Origin: Actinomadura flavalba DSM 45200
Lineage (GTDB): Bacteria > Actinomycetota > Actinomycetes > Streptosporangiales > Streptosporangiaceae
Assembly: GCF_000374305.1 (NCBI RefSeq)
Contig: NZ_KB894093.1
Coordinates: 1,054,001-1,118,000 of the forward strand
Direction: 5' to 3'
Length of the DNA stretch: 64,000 nt
Shown one piece after another: positions 25,841 to 34,888 of this stretch. Numbering within the stretch: the stretch's first letter is position 1; every line of letters begins with the position of its first letter. The notes under the pieces were generated by a model that saw nothing but the letters and a program-made list of their open reading frames with translations, had not been told where the DNA came from and did no database searches. Both the position numbers and the translations under genes were made by a program.

Positions 25841-28474
25841 ATGCTGATCGGGCGGGACGCCGAGGTGGAGCGCGTCGGCCGCCTGGTGGCCGCGGCCGCC
25901 GAGGGCCGCAGCGGCGTGCTCGTGGTGCGCGGTGACGCCGGGATCGGGAAGACGGCCCTGCTCGACCGGGCCGCCGAAGGCGCCGGAGCGCTCCGGACGC
26001 TGCGCGTGACCGGCATCGAGTCCGAGGCCGAGCTGCCGTTCAGCGGGCTGCACCTGCTGCTGCACCCGTTCGCGGACCGCTTCGGCGCGCTGCCCGCCCG
26101 GCAGGCCGCCGCGCTGCGCGCCGCGTTCGGGCTCGCCGACGAGGCCCCGCACGACCGTTTCCTGGTGGGCGCCGCGACGCTCACGCTGCTGTCCGAACTC
26201 GCCGGGGAACGCCCGCTGCTGGTCCTGGTGGACGACGCGCAGTGGCTCGACCAGGCGTCGGCGGACGCGCTGTTCTTCGCCGCGCGGCGCCTGCACGCCG
26301 ACCCGATCGCGATGATCGTCGCGATCCGCGACACGGCCCGGCCGACGCCCGCGCCCGGGCTGCCCGCCGTCCGGCTCGGTGGGCTGGCCCGCGACGACGC
26401 GGCGGCGCTGCTCGACCGGCGCGTCCCGGGGCTGACCGCGCCCGTCCGGGACCGGCTGCTCGGCGACGCCGACGGCAACCCGCTCGCACTCGTCGAGCTG
26501 GGCGTCGCCGCCCGCGACCTGCCCGGACGGCCCGTCCTGGCCGGGCCGCCGCGCGTCACCGCCCGTGTCCAGGACGCGTTCCGCGCGCAGCTCGACGCGC
26601 TGCCCGACGCCACCCGGCTCGTCCTGCTCGTGCTGGCCGCCGACGGCACCGGCGATCTGGGCGTCGTGCTGCGCGCCGCCGCGTCCCTCGGCGCGGGCGC
26701 CGCCGACCTCGGCGCCGCCGCGAAGGCGCGGCTCATCGCGCCGGACGAGGCGCGGTTCCGGCATCCGCTGATCCGCGCCGTCGTCTACCAGGAGGCGCCG
26801 CACCACCTGCGCATCGCCGCGCACGACGCACTCGCCGCCGCGCTGCCCGGCCCCGAGCACGCCGACCGGCGCGCCTGGCACCGCGCGGCGGCCGCCACCG
26901 GCCCGGACGAGCGGGTCGCCGCCGAGCTGGAGCAGGCCGCCGGGCGCGCGCTGCGGCGCGGCGGGGCGGCGGCGGTCGCGGCGGCGCGCGAGCGGGCGGC
27001 GCGGCTGTCGACCGACCCCGAGGGCCGGGCGCGGCGCACGGCGGGCGCGGCCCGCGCCGCCTACGACGCGGGCCGTCCCGGCTGGGCGCTGCGGCTCGCG
27101 GCGGAGGCGGCGACGTACACCGCCGACCCGCTGATCACCGCCGAGACCGTGTTCCTGCGCGCCCAGATCGCCTACGAGCGGACGTCTCCGGCGGCGGACG
27201 CGGCGCTCGCGCTGGAGGCGGCCGGGCTCGCGCTCCCGCACGACCCGGACCGCGCGGTCGCGATGCTCACCGAGGCGATCTGGTCGGCGCGCGACGCGGG
27301 CGCGCACGACCTGGTCCGCCGCGCGGTGGCGCTGCTGCCGCCGGGCACCGCCGCCGTCGCGGGCCTGACCGGGTACGGGCTGCTGCTCGACGGCGACACG
27401 GCCGCCGCCGTCCCGGCCATGCGGACGCTGGTGGACGCCGCCGACCGCACCGGCGACGTCGTGGAGCGCGTCATCGCCGGGTTCCTGGCGCTTCTCGTCG
27501 CGGACGACGCGGCGGCGGCGTCGGTGCTCGGCGGGCTCGTCGCCGACGCCCGCGCGGACGGCGCGCTGGGCTGGCTGCCGTACGCGCTGGAGCCGCTGGC
27601 GCTGGCGCTGCTGCTGCGCGGCGACCTGCCGGGCGCCGAGGCGGTGCTCGACGAGGCGCTGGCGCTGGCGGACGATCTCGGGATGCCGACGCAGGTCGTC
27701 GCGCTGCGCGGGATCGCGGCGTGGCCCGCCGCGCTGGCGGGCGATCCCGCCCCGGCGGAGGCGGCCGTCGCGGCGGCGGGGCTGCATCCGACGAACGCGG
27801 CCGTCGCGGCGTGGGGCCTCGGGCTGCTCGACCTGGCGCGCGGCGACGCGGCCGCCGCGCTGGACCGGCTGGACGCGGTGTGCGGCGGGCCCGCCGGGCA
27901 CGACGTGCTGCTGCGCGCCGTCCCGGACCACGTGGAGGCGGCGGTCCGCGCGGGGCGGCCGGACGAGGCGTCCCGGTACCTCCCGGCCTTCGAGCGGTGG
28001 GCCGCGCACACCGGCGGCGCCGCCGCGCTGCTGGCCCGCTGCCGCGCCCTGCTCGCGGGCGACGACGCCGAGGAGCACCACCGCGCCGCGCTGGACGACG
28101 ACCGCGCGTTCGACGCCGCCCGCGCCCGGCTGCTCTACGGCGAGTGGCTGCGCCGCCGCCGGCGCCGCGCCGATGCGCGCGCGGAGTTGCGGCGGGCGGG
28201 CGAGGCGTTCGCCCGGCTCGGCGCGTCCGCGTGGGCGGCGCGGGCCGACACCGAACTCGCCGCGCTCGGTGACCGGCGGACGGCGCCCGGCACCGCCGAC
28301 CGGCTCACGCCGCAGGAGCTCCAGGTGGTGCGGCTGGCCGCCGCCGGGTACAGCAACCGGGAGATCGGCGCGCGGCTGTTCCTCAGCCCCCGCACGGTGG
28401 GCCACCACCTGTACAAGGCGTTCCCGAAGGTGGGCGTGACGCGGCGGGCCGAGCTGGCGCGCCTCGACCTGTGA
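25841..28474 (+). CDS. LAL-type LuxR-family regulator with N-terminal AAA ATPase
   Basis: 877 residues. Walker A GDAGIGKTAL at 31-40, Walker B-like LLVLVDDAQWLDQ near 130, a long Ala-rich TPR-like middle, and a C-terminal LuxR HTH (LTPQELQVVRLAAAGYSNRE, ARLFLSPRTVGHHLYKAF). LALs (MalT/PikD type) activate promoters in response to a ligand. It lies 93 bp upstream of an atypical SDR gene on the same strand, the likely target or co-transcribed partner. ATG 25841 is chosen because the GRDAEVE motif then starts at residue 4. Confidence 0.92.
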   Translation: MLIGRDAEVERVGRLVAAAAEGRSGVLVVRGDAGIGKTALLDRAAEGAGALRTLRVTGIESEAELPFSGLHLLLHPFADRFGALPARQAAALRAAFGLADEAPHDRFLVGAATLTLLSELAGERPLLVLVDDAQWLDQASADALFFAARRLHADPIAMIVAIRDTARPTPAPGLPAVRLGGLARDDAAALLDRRVPGLTAPVRDRLLGDADGNPLALVELGVAARDLPGRPVLAGPPRVTARVQDAFRAQLDALPDATRLVLLVLAADGTGDLGVVLRAAASLGAGAADLGAAAKARLIAPDEARFRHPLIRAVVYQEAPHHLRIAAHDALAAALPGPEHADRRAWHRAAAATGPDERVAAELEQAAGRALRRGGAAAVAAARERAARLSTDPEGRARRTAGAARAAYDAGRPGWALRLAAEAATYTADPLITAETVFLRAQIAYERTSPAADAALALEAAGLALPHDPDRAVAMLTEAIWSARDAGAHDLVRRAVALLPPGTAAVAGLTGYGLLLDGDTAAAVPAMRTLVDAADRTGDVVERVIAGFLALLVADDAAAASVLGGLVADARADGALGWLPYALEPLALALLLRGDLPGAEAVLDEALALADDLGMPTQVVALRGIAAWPAALAGDPAPAEAAVAAAGLHPTNAAVAAWGLGLLDLARGDAAAALDRLDAVCGGPAGHDVLLRAVPDHVEAAVRAGRPDEASRYLPAFERWAAHTGGAAALLARCRALLAGDDAEEHHRAALDDDRAFDAARARLLYGEWLRRRRRRADARAELRRAGEAFARLGASAWAARADTELAALGDRRTAPGTADRLTPQELQVVRLAAAGYSNREIGARLFLSPRTVGHHLYKAFPKVGVTRRAELARLDL

Positions 28475-28567
28475 CCGATGCGCGCGCCGGGACGCCGGTC
28501 GTCCGACCGATGCGGCGGCCGGAGCCCGCTCCGTAGCGTCGTGGACACCACGACCCGGGAGGAAACG

Positions 28568-29302
28568 ATGTTGCTGGAGAAGAAGACCGCCGTGATCTAC
28601 GGCGGCGGCGGGACGATCGGCGGCGCGATGGCGCGGGCGTTCGCGGCCGAGGGCGCCCGCGTGTTCCTCGCCGGACGCACGCCGGAGCCGCTGGAGGCCG
28701 TCGCCGCCGACGTCCGCGCGGTGGGCGGGCTCGCCGAGACGGCCGTCGTGGACGCGCTGGACGAGGCCGCCGTCAACGGCTGGGTCGACTCGGTCGCCGG
28801 GCGCGCCGACGGCATCGACGTGTCCGTGAACATGATCTCGCACGAGGCGCTGTTCACGCCGCTGCTCGACATGCCCACGGACGCGTTCGCGCGGTCGCTG
28901 GAGCGGGTGGCCCGCACGTACATGATCACGAACCGGGCCGCCGCCCGGCACATGGTGGAGCGCGGTTCGGGCGTCATCCTGCACTTCGGCGGCGGCGACA
29001 CCACGAACGCGATGCCGGGGCTCGGCAACGTCCAGGTCGGCTACGAGCTGGTGGAGGCGATGCGCCGCCAGTGGGCGTGCGAGCTGGGCCCGCGCGGCGT
29101 CCGCGTGCTGACGCTGCGGACCGGCGGCATCGCGGACTCGGCCACGGACGAGATCGGGCGGCGGATGGCCGAGGGGACGCTGCTCAAGCGCACCGCCACG
29201 CTGGAGGACGTCGGCCGCGTCGCGGCGTTCGTGGCGTCCGACGACGCCCGCACGCTCACGTCCACACAGGTGAACATCTCCTGCGGCGCGCTGGTGGACT
29301 AG
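28568..29302 (+). CDS. SDR-fold protein lacking the YxxxK active-site lysine
   Basis: 244 residues of short-chain dehydrogenase fold: AVIYGGGGTIGGAMARAFAA (cofactor motif), then HFGGGDTTNAMPG at the usual Ser strand, and final strand TLTSTQVNISCGALVD. At the YxxxK position it has YELVEAMRRQ, so the lysine is replaced by Glu. Classical reductase chemistry is therefore unlikely unless another residue substitutes. ATG behind GGGAGGAAACG. It follows a LAL regulator. Confidence 0.85.
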   Translation: MLLEKKTAVIYGGGGTIGGAMARAFAAEGARVFLAGRTPEPLEAVAADVRAVGGLAETAVVDALDEAAVNGWVDSVAGRADGIDVSVNMISHEALFTPLLDMPTDAFARSLERVARTYMITNRAAARHMVERGSGVILHFGGGDTTNAMPGLGNVQVGYELVEAMRRQWACELGPRGVRVLTLRTGGIADSATDEIGRRMAEGTLLKRTATLEDVGRVAAFVASDDARTLTSTQVNISCGALVD

Positions 29303-30138
29303 GCGCACGCGTCCGCGAGGACGCGGCGGAGCGGGACCGCGCGGCCGGCGAAGCCGCGCTGGAGGGCCGCGTACTCGGCGCGGCCCTGCGGCGTCTCGAT
29401 CCGGATCGGCGGGTAGCCGAGCGCGGCCAGGTCGTAGGGGCTGGCGCGCATGTCGACGGCGCGGACGTCGCGGGCGAGCGCGAAGCAGTCGGCGACGACG
29501 TCGGAGGAGACCAGCGGGGACAGCTTGTACGCCCACTTGTACAGGTCCATGGTGGCGTGCAGGCAGCCGGGCTGCTCCAGTTCCGGCTGCGTCTCGCGGG
29601 TCGGCTGGAGCGCGTTGAGGGGGCGGGCGGCCGGGGTGAAGAAGCGGAACGCGTCGAAGTGGCTGCACCGCACGCCGCGCTCGTCGAGCAGCGCGGCGAT
29701 GTCGGCGCCGGGCAGGCGCAGCGGCCACGCCTCGTGGCGGATGTCGTCGCTGCGGTAGACCATCGCCCACTCGTGCAGCCCGAAGCAGCCGAAATGCGGC
29801 GTGCGCGCCGCCGTCGCGGTCAGCAGCCGCCCGATCCAGGCGACCGAGCCGCCGCGCCGGGCCAGCACGGCGTCCGTGTCGAGCGCCGCGCCGTCCGGGA
29901 CGTCCCGGTACGCCGGGCCGAGGTCGGCGGCCCGCGCGCCTTCGAGCACGACCCCGGCGCCCGGCTGCCAGCGCCGCAGCTTCGACGGGCCGTGGCTGTA
30001 GTAGGTGAACAGGAAGTCCTCGACGGGGTGCTTCTCGCCCCGCTCCCGCCGCCGCAGGTACGGCCCCGTCCACGCCTCGACGCGCGCCGCGTGCGCCCGC
30101 TCCCGCGCGCGCCAGACCTCGTGCTCCAGCACCTCCAC
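29299..30138 (-). CDS. 3-methyladenine DNA glycosylase-annotated protein family member
   Basis: 279 residues, full length for an actinobacterial family usually labelled 3-methyladenine DNA glycosylase. Conserved-looking segments are FLFTYYSHGPSKLRRWQPG, FGCFGLHEWAMVY, RCSHFDAFRFFTPAARPLN and MDLYKWAYKLSPLV. I see no HhH-GPD motif, so the biochemical label rests on family naming only. Converges with the SDR gene (4-bp overlap), and 10 bp separate it from the Lrp regulator upstream. Confidence 0.75.
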   Translation of the reverse strand: MEVLEHEVWRARERAHAARVEAWTGPYLRRRERGEKHPVEDFLFTYYSHGPSKLRRWQPGAGVVLEGARAADLGPAYRDVPDGAALDTDAVLARRGGSVAWIGRLLTATAARTPHFGCFGLHEWAMVYRSDDIRHEAWPLRLPGADIAALLDERGVRCSHFDAFRFFTPAARPLNALQPTRETQPELEQPGCLHATMDLYKWAYKLSPLVSSDVVADCFALARDVRAVDMRASPYDLAALGYPPIRIETPQGRAEYAALQRGFAGRAVPLRRVLADACA

Positions 30139-30148
30139 GTCCCGCAGC

Positions 30149-31096
30149 CTAGGCGCTCCCCGGACGCTTCACGGCACGGCCGACCAGCAGGACGTCGGCG
30201 GCCGGGACGCCGTGCCGGCCGATGTCCTCGGTGAGGAAGCGGTACAGGTCGGGCAGGTCGGGCAGCCAGACGGCCAGGTGCAGGTTCGTCGCGCCGGTGG
30301 TGGCGAGGGCGCCGTGCACGGACGGGTGGGCGGCCAGGGCGCGGCCGACGCCGTCCAGCGCGCCCGGCGGCACCTGGAGGCGGACGTTCGCGTCGATGGG
30401 CAGGCCGAGGCGGCGCGCGTCCACGTGCAGGTGGGTGCGGAACAGGCCGTTCGCGCGGAGCGCCGCCAGGCGGCGGCGGACGGTCGACTCCGGATGGCCG
30501 GTGCGCGCGGCGACGGCGACGGCGGGAAGCCGGGCGTCGGCGGCGAGCGCGGCGAGGAGGGCGCGGTCGAGGTCGTCCGGTTCGCCTTGGACGTCGTGCT
30601 TGGGGTAGGTGAGGGCGGCGCGTTCGTCCGGGGTGAGGACGTCGAGGCGCCAGTCCTCGGCGGTCGCGAAGACGTGCAGGATCGTCTGCGTCTCGACGTC
30701 GGTGACGGCGCCCGTCGCCGGGAGCTGCCGGAAGACGAGGCGGTGCGGGACGCCGGGGTCGGCCAGGAGCACGGCGGCGATCTCGTCGCCGCCCGCCGAG
30801 ACGTCCACGAACGGGACGTCGTCGCGTTCCGCGAGCGCGGCGGCGACAGCCTCGGTGCGCCCGCGCAGCACCTTGACGCGCAGCAGCAGCCCCGCGCGGG
30901 CCCGCGTCAGCGGGCTGGGGACGATCCGCACGGCGCCCGAGCCGAGCAGCGCCGCCCAGCGCCGGTGCACGACGCGGACCGGGAGCCCCAGCACCTCGGC
31001 GGCGCGCTCGGCGCGGAGCCGCCCGTCGCACTGGAGCGCCGCGACCAGCCGACGATCCCGCAGATCGAGGACGTCTTCGCTCGTATCACCGTCCAT
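30149..31096 (-). CDS. Lrp/AsnC-family regulator with duplicated HTH-ligand modules
   Basis: 315 residues, twice the usual Lrp length. The first module has LDLRDRRLVAALQCDGRLRA and the second DDLDRALLAALAADARLPAV with STVRRRLAALRANGLFRTHL. The second ends in a RAM/AsnC-type ligand domain (NLHLAVWLPDLPDLYRFLTE). The tandem form occurs in actinomycetes. It likely regulates the glycosylase-like gene 10 bp downstream and/or the divergent phosphatase-like gene. Confidence 0.88.
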   Translation of the reverse strand: MDGDTSEDVLDLRDRRLVAALQCDGRLRAERAAEVLGLPVRVVHRRWAALLGSGAVRIVPSPLTRARAGLLLRVKVLRGRTEAVAAALAERDDVPFVDVSAGGDEIAAVLLADPGVPHRLVFRQLPATGAVTDVETQTILHVFATAEDWRLDVLTPDERAALTYPKHDVQGEPDDLDRALLAALAADARLPAVAVAARTGHPESTVRRRLAALRANGLFRTHLHVDARRLGLPIDANVRLQVPPGALDGVGRALAAHPSVHGALATTGATNLHLAVWLPDLPDLYRFLTEDIGRHGVPAADVLLVGRAVKRPGSA

Positions 31097-31167
31097 GACG
31101 ACCAGTTTCGCCCATGTTCGCGGCGGTGAGCGCCTGTTTCAGGCACGGCGAGGCGAGAGTGGTCCGC

Positions 31168-31923
31168 ATGAGCGCTCTCTTGCAGTCCATGGCCCTCGCA
31201 GCGGAGACGACCGGTTCCTCCCTGCGCGACCGTCCCCTCCCCGTCCGGGGCCGCGACTTCGCCGCGCTGCGCGCCGCGTTCGAGGCCGTGGACGCCCCGG
31301 CAACCGCACTGCTCCGCGAGCACCTTCCGCACCGGCCCGGCGCCGCGTGGGCGGACGAGTTCGACGCCGTCCCCGGCACCGGCGAGGTCTGGGTGGTCGA
31401 CGCGGTCGACGGCGCCGTCCAGTACCTGCAAGGGCTTCCGCAGTGGTGCGTGAGCGTCGCGCTCGTCCGGGACGGGGAGCCCGTCGCGGCCGTCCTGCAC
31501 GCGCCCGCGTCCGGCGAGACGTTCACCGCCGAGCGCGGCGGCGGCGCCCGGCTGAACGGGGCGCCGTGCGCGCCGTCCGGCCGCGACGACCCGCGCGCCG
31601 CGCTCGTCGCGACGAGCCAGCCCCCGTTCGACGCGGCCCGGCCCGCCGAGGCGGGCCGGTCGCTGACGGCCGTGCTGCCGCACGTGGCGGCCGTCCGGAA
31701 CCTCGGCGCGACGTCGTGGCAGCTCGCCGACGTCGCCGCGGGCCGCCTCGACGGCTTCTGGCAGCACGGCCGCGACGACGCCAACCTGCTGCCCGGCGTG
31801 CTGATCGCCCGCGAGGCCGGGGTGAGGGTCACCGGCCTCGCGGGCGCGCCCTGGCGTGCGGGCGAAACGGGCGTCCTCGCCGCTCCGGCCCAGTTGCACC
31901 CGAAGCTGCTCGCCCTGCTGTGA
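31168..31923 (+). CDS. inositol monophosphatase-family protein
   Basis: 251 residues. Motif VWVVDAVDGAVQYLQGLPQW matches the family metal-binding DxxDGTxN, with Thr replaced by Ala and Asn by Gln. SVALVRDGEPVAAVLHAP is typical, but the downstream motif WD..A is changed to HGRDDANLLPGVLIAREAG. The usual N-terminal metal-ligand E-E pair is reduced to WADEFDAV. Substrate specificity or even activity is therefore uncertain. ATG 31168 is used; an upstream TTG/GTG would add about 18 residues. Confidence 0.8.
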   Translation: MSALLQSMALAAETTGSSLRDRPLPVRGRDFAALRAAFEAVDAPATALLREHLPHRPGAAWADEFDAVPGTGEVWVVDAVDGAVQYLQGLPQWCVSVALVRDGEPVAAVLHAPASGETFTAERGGGARLNGAPCAPSGRDDPRAALVATSQPPFDAARPAEAGRSLTAVLPHVAAVRNLGATSWQLADVAAGRLDGFWQHGRDDANLLPGVLIAREAGVRVTGLAGAPWRAGETGVLAAPAQLHPKLLALL

Positions 31924-31930
31924 AACGGGT

Positions 31931-31961
31931 CGTCCCGCCACGTGTGGGGCGTGGCGGGACG
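31931..31961. terminator. bidirectional hairpin between convergent genes
   Basis: A perfect 12-bp stem (CGTCCCGCCACG and complement) with a 7-nt loop lies between the convergent phosphatase-like and lipase genes. No T-run is present on either side. Confidence 0.7.
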
Positions 31962-31968
31962 GGTCCGG

Positions 31969-33240
31969 TCAGCAGTTGCCGGTGAACGGCCTGCCGGTGA
32001 AGCGGTCGTCGAGGAACTTCAGGACGTCGCCCGCCGCGCCGAAGTACGTCGTGGCGTGCTCGGTCGGGTAGCCGTTCTTCCACGACGTCGGGATGCCCGC
32101 CTTGCAGTACAGGGCGCGCGTCTCGTCGGTGGTCTCGTGCGGGATGGCCTCCTCGAACCAGCCCCGGTACTGGAAGACCGGGAAGCCGATCTCGTACCGG
32201 GCGCCCGAACCGGCCCGGCCGATGCCGACGCCCAGCTTGTGCCGGTCGAGGATCTCGCCCCACGTCGTGCCGTCCGGACCCTTCAGCGCGTAGATCTGCG
32301 GAAGGGTCAGCTTCTTGGTGGTGAAGTCCTCGATCTTCTTGCCCGCGAAGATCGCCAGCGTGCCGAACATGCAGTGCGACACGACGTCCTTCACGGCCTT
32401 CTTGCCGAAGTCGTTGAGCAGCTCGGCGAACGGCATCTCGGGGTAGGACACGTGCAGCCCGATCACCGCGATCGCCATGAACCCGGCGAAGAACCCGCCG
32501 CTCATCATCTCGGCGGTGACCTTGAGGTCGCCCGGCACGCCGCCGGACGCGACGCCGACCACGTTCAGCTCCGGCGCGTACGACTTCGCCTCCTGCGCGG
32601 CCCACAGCGACCCGGCGCCGCCCTCGGAGTACCCCGTCAGACCGACCTTGCCGCCCGGCGCGACCGGCTTTCCGGGAAGCCGGTACGCCGCGCGCACCGA
32701 GTCGAGCACCGAGTGCGCGGCGTTCGGGCCGTTGACGTAGCTGTGCGTCTCGCCGTCGAGGTAGCCGACGCCGTCGCTGGCCGCGACCGCCCAGCCCTGC
32801 TTGAGGAACCCGGCGATGATCGGGCCGTCGTAGCCGTCGTTGAAGTTCCCGCTGAGCTGCTTGGAGATCGAGCACTGCGATCCCGATCCGTGGGTGAACG
32901 CGCTGTTCGCGACGACGGGACGGGAGCCGCCCTTCGTCCACGGCGCGTCCGGCACGGCCACGAAGCCCGAGACCAGGATCTTGCGGCCCTTCACGTCGGT
33001 GGAGACGTACCGGATCTTCCACGCCTTGTACGCGACGTCGATCGGCGCGGTCGTCAGCCGCACCTCGGTACAGCCCACCAGGTCACCGTTCTCGCCGGTG
33101 ACGACCTTCGGGGCGGGGGCGTAGATCTCGGCGTCCTTGAGCGTGCAGCCCGGCGGCGGGGCGGCGGACGCGGGTTGCGCCGCCGGCAGCATGGACGCTG
33201 CGGCGATCACGGCGGCGGTGAGGAGGGTGCGCACTCTCAT
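31969..33240 (-). CDS. secreted lipase of the LIP (secretory lipase) family, second copy
   Basis: 423 residues with a Sec signal (LLTAAVIAAASMLPAAQPAS, cleavage near residue 26). Nucleophile elbow GLTGYSEGGAGSLW. Catalytic Asp/His are expected in the C-terminal part (GIPTSWKNGYPTEHATTYF supplies the His). Ends DDRFTGRPFTGNC, nearly the same as the paralogue (DRFHGKPATTTC). Extracellular ester hydrolysis. Upstream 100 bp carry an inverted repeat, and a PucR-type regulator precedes it on the same strand. Confidence 0.9.
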   Translation of the reverse strand: MRVRTLLTAAVIAAASMLPAAQPASAAPPPGCTLKDAEIYAPAPKVVTGENGDLVGCTEVRLTTAPIDVAYKAWKIRYVSTDVKGRKILVSGFVAVPDAPWTKGGSRPVVANSAFTHGSGSQCSISKQLSGNFNDGYDGPIIAGFLKQGWAVAASDGVGYLDGETHSYVNGPNAAHSVLDSVRAAYRLPGKPVAPGGKVGLTGYSEGGAGSLWAAQEAKSYAPELNVVGVASGGVPGDLKVTAEMMSGGFFAGFMAIAVIGLHVSYPEMPFAELLNDFGKKAVKDVVSHCMFGTLAIFAGKKIEDFTTKKLTLPQIYALKGPDGTTWGEILDRHKLGVGIGRAGSGARYEIGFPVFQYRGWFEEAIPHETTDETRALYCKAGIPTSWKNGYPTEHATTYFGAAGDVLKFLDDRFTGRPFTGNC

Positions 33241-33304
33241 GGCGACTCCGGGGTGGGTGGTCCTCGGTAAGGAAGTCCCGACTTTCGCCGTTCGCCGCCG
33301 CCCG

Positions 33305-33322
33305 GCGTACGTGCAAGTACGC
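33305..33322. promoter_or_regulatory. inverted repeat upstream of the second lipase
   Basis: GCGTAC and GTACGC flank the 6-nt spacer GTGCAA. An overlapping shorter repeat GTGC-AAGTAC-GCAC sits in the same place. It lies 65 bp upstream of the lipase ATG and 40 bp beyond the PucR stop. It could be a PucR operator (inference). Confidence 0.45.
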
Positions 33323-33361
33323 ACATTTCTGCGGAACCGGGCACCCGGATGTGATGAAAGC

Positions 33362-34600
33362 TCAGTCCTCGCCCGGGTTCTCCCGCAGCCAGTGCCGCAG
33401 CGCGAGCTGGAGTTCGAGCTGCCGGTCCGGATCGTGCATCGCCGTCCCGAACAGTCCGTCCAGCCGTCCCAGCCGGTACCGGACCGTCTGCGGGTGGACG
33501 CTCAGCCGCCGCGCCACCGCCGCCGCGTTGAACCCGCACTCCAGGTAGGCCAGCAGCGTCTCGGCCAGCCGGTGCTTCTGCGCGGGACGCGCGTCGTCCA
33601 GCGGGGCGAGCCGGTCGGCGGCCAGGTCACCGAGCAGATCGCCGTCCCGGGTGACGATCAGCAGCGGGACCTGGTCGAGCGCCCGCACCGGCGCCTCGTC
33701 CGGCGCCGCGCCCGCCAGCATCAGGCCGAGCGCGCGCCGCGCCCACGTCAGCGACCGCGCCGCCTCGCGCGGCGCGACCGTCGGGCCGACGGCGGCGATC
33801 CAGTCGCGCAGGCCCGCGTCGAGCGCGGCGCGGCGCCCCGGCCCGTCCGGGTCGGGGACGAGCAGGCACGGTTCGGGCACGTGCAGCGCGGCGAGGACGT
33901 CTCCGGGGACGCCCGGCCGCGCGTCGCCGCCCGTCGCCCGGGGCCGGACGGCGACGGCCGCGAGCGTGCGGGGCAGCGGCCAGTCGGCGGCGAGCGCGGC
34001 ACGTTCCAGGTCGTCCGGCGCGGGCGCGTCGGACAGCAGCAGGTCGGCCAGCGCACGGCGCTGCGCGGGCCGCTCGCGCTCGGTGCGGGCGCGCGCGGAC
34101 GCGTATCCGGCGGCGAGCGCCTCCATGATCTGGTTCTGGAACGCGAAGACCTGCTGCACCACCGCGCCGACGAGCGTCGGCGAGACGCCGGGCAGGTCGG
34201 TGGCCAGCTCGGAGAACCGGCGGACGGACACCCCCGTCCCCACCCGGAACGGGCGCTGCCACGACTCGGGGGCGCTGCCGTTCAGCGCCTCGGCCGCGCC
34301 GACCTCGCGGAAGAACGCGAGCATGTCGTCCATGGGCGTGCCCGGATCGACCAGCAGGTCGAGGAACCGGGCGTTGGGCCAGGCGACCATCTGCCGGAGC
34401 GTCCGCGCGTAGACGGGGTCGTGCGGGCGGGAGTACTCGGGGAACTCCCTCTCGATCTCCCGGACGGCTTCGTCCGCGACGTCGGCCGCGTGCCGCCGCA
34501 GCACCGCGACGATCTCGCGCGCCTGGTCGGCGTCGAGCCGTCCGGCGAGGCTGTGCTCCACGACCGCCTCCCGGGGGACCGTCCAGAACGGGCCTCGCAA
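33362..34600 (-). CDS. PucR/CdaR-family transcriptional regulator
   Basis: 412 residues. N-terminal helical domain (HAADVADEAVREIEREFPEY), a GGDEF-related middle (LLIVTRDGDLLGDLAADR region), and a C-terminal PucR HTH (LLAYLECGFNAAAVARRLSV, HPQTVRYRLGRLDGLFG). Members usually activate adjacent catabolic genes. The lipase gene follows on the same strand after about 120 bp, making it the obvious target. Confidence 0.9.
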   Translation of the reverse strand: MRGPFWTVPREAVVEHSLAGRLDADQAREIVAVLRRHAADVADEAVREIEREFPEYSRPHDPVYARTLRQMVAWPNARFLDLLVDPGTPMDDMLAFFREVGAAEALNGSAPESWQRPFRVGTGVSVRRFSELATDLPGVSPTLVGAVVQQVFAFQNQIMEALAAGYASARARTERERPAQRRALADLLLSDAPAPDDLERAALAADWPLPRTLAAVAVRPRATGGDARPGVPGDVLAALHVPEPCLLVPDPDGPGRRAALDAGLRDWIAAVGPTVAPREAARSLTWARRALGLMLAGAAPDEAPVRALDQVPLLIVTRDGDLLGDLAADRLAPLDDARPAQKHRLAETLLAYLECGFNAAAVARRLSVHPQTVRYRLGRLDGLFGTAMHDPDRQLELQLALRHWLRENPGED

Positions 34601-34621
34601 ACTACCACCGGCACCCCGAAG

Positions 34622-34762
34622 TCAGACGGCGCACCCACACGGCAGCAGAACGGTCAGTTCCCCTTCACCCCGCGCGACCTCCACGCGTTCCCCGCAGAAC
34701 GGACAAGGCGCCCCGCGCGGCACATCGACGGAACCGGACTCGGGAGCAGGCGCGACAGTCAC
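34622..34762 (-). CDS. small zinc-ribbon-like protein
   Basis: 46 residues from a GTG at 34762. The core reads GAPCPFCGERVEVARGEGEL and ends LLPCGCAV, giving a CPxC...CxC arrangement that should bind one zinc. No clear ribosome site is seen, and the gene is shorter than most gene finders report. It is read here because the Cys spacing is that of a real zinc ribbon. Function unknown. Confidence 0.5.
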   Translation of the reverse strand: MTVAPAPESGSVDVPRGAPCPFCGERVEVARGEGELTVLLPCGCAV

Positions 34763-34888
34763 CCGGCCCACGCTAGGGCATCGTCCCGCCGCCCGGCAGA
34801 GCGGCGGCGAAGACGAATTGCCGGTCGTAGCACCGCAAAGCAGGCGCCGGTGGTCGGCGCGCGCCGGGCGCCGGGTGACACTGGGGAG

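Noticed and set aside
25127..30073. 1648-residue reverse frame spanning several genes
   Set aside because: Crosses the LAL regulator and SDR genes, with Arg/Gln/Gly-rich shadow composition typical of antisense in GC-rich DNA.
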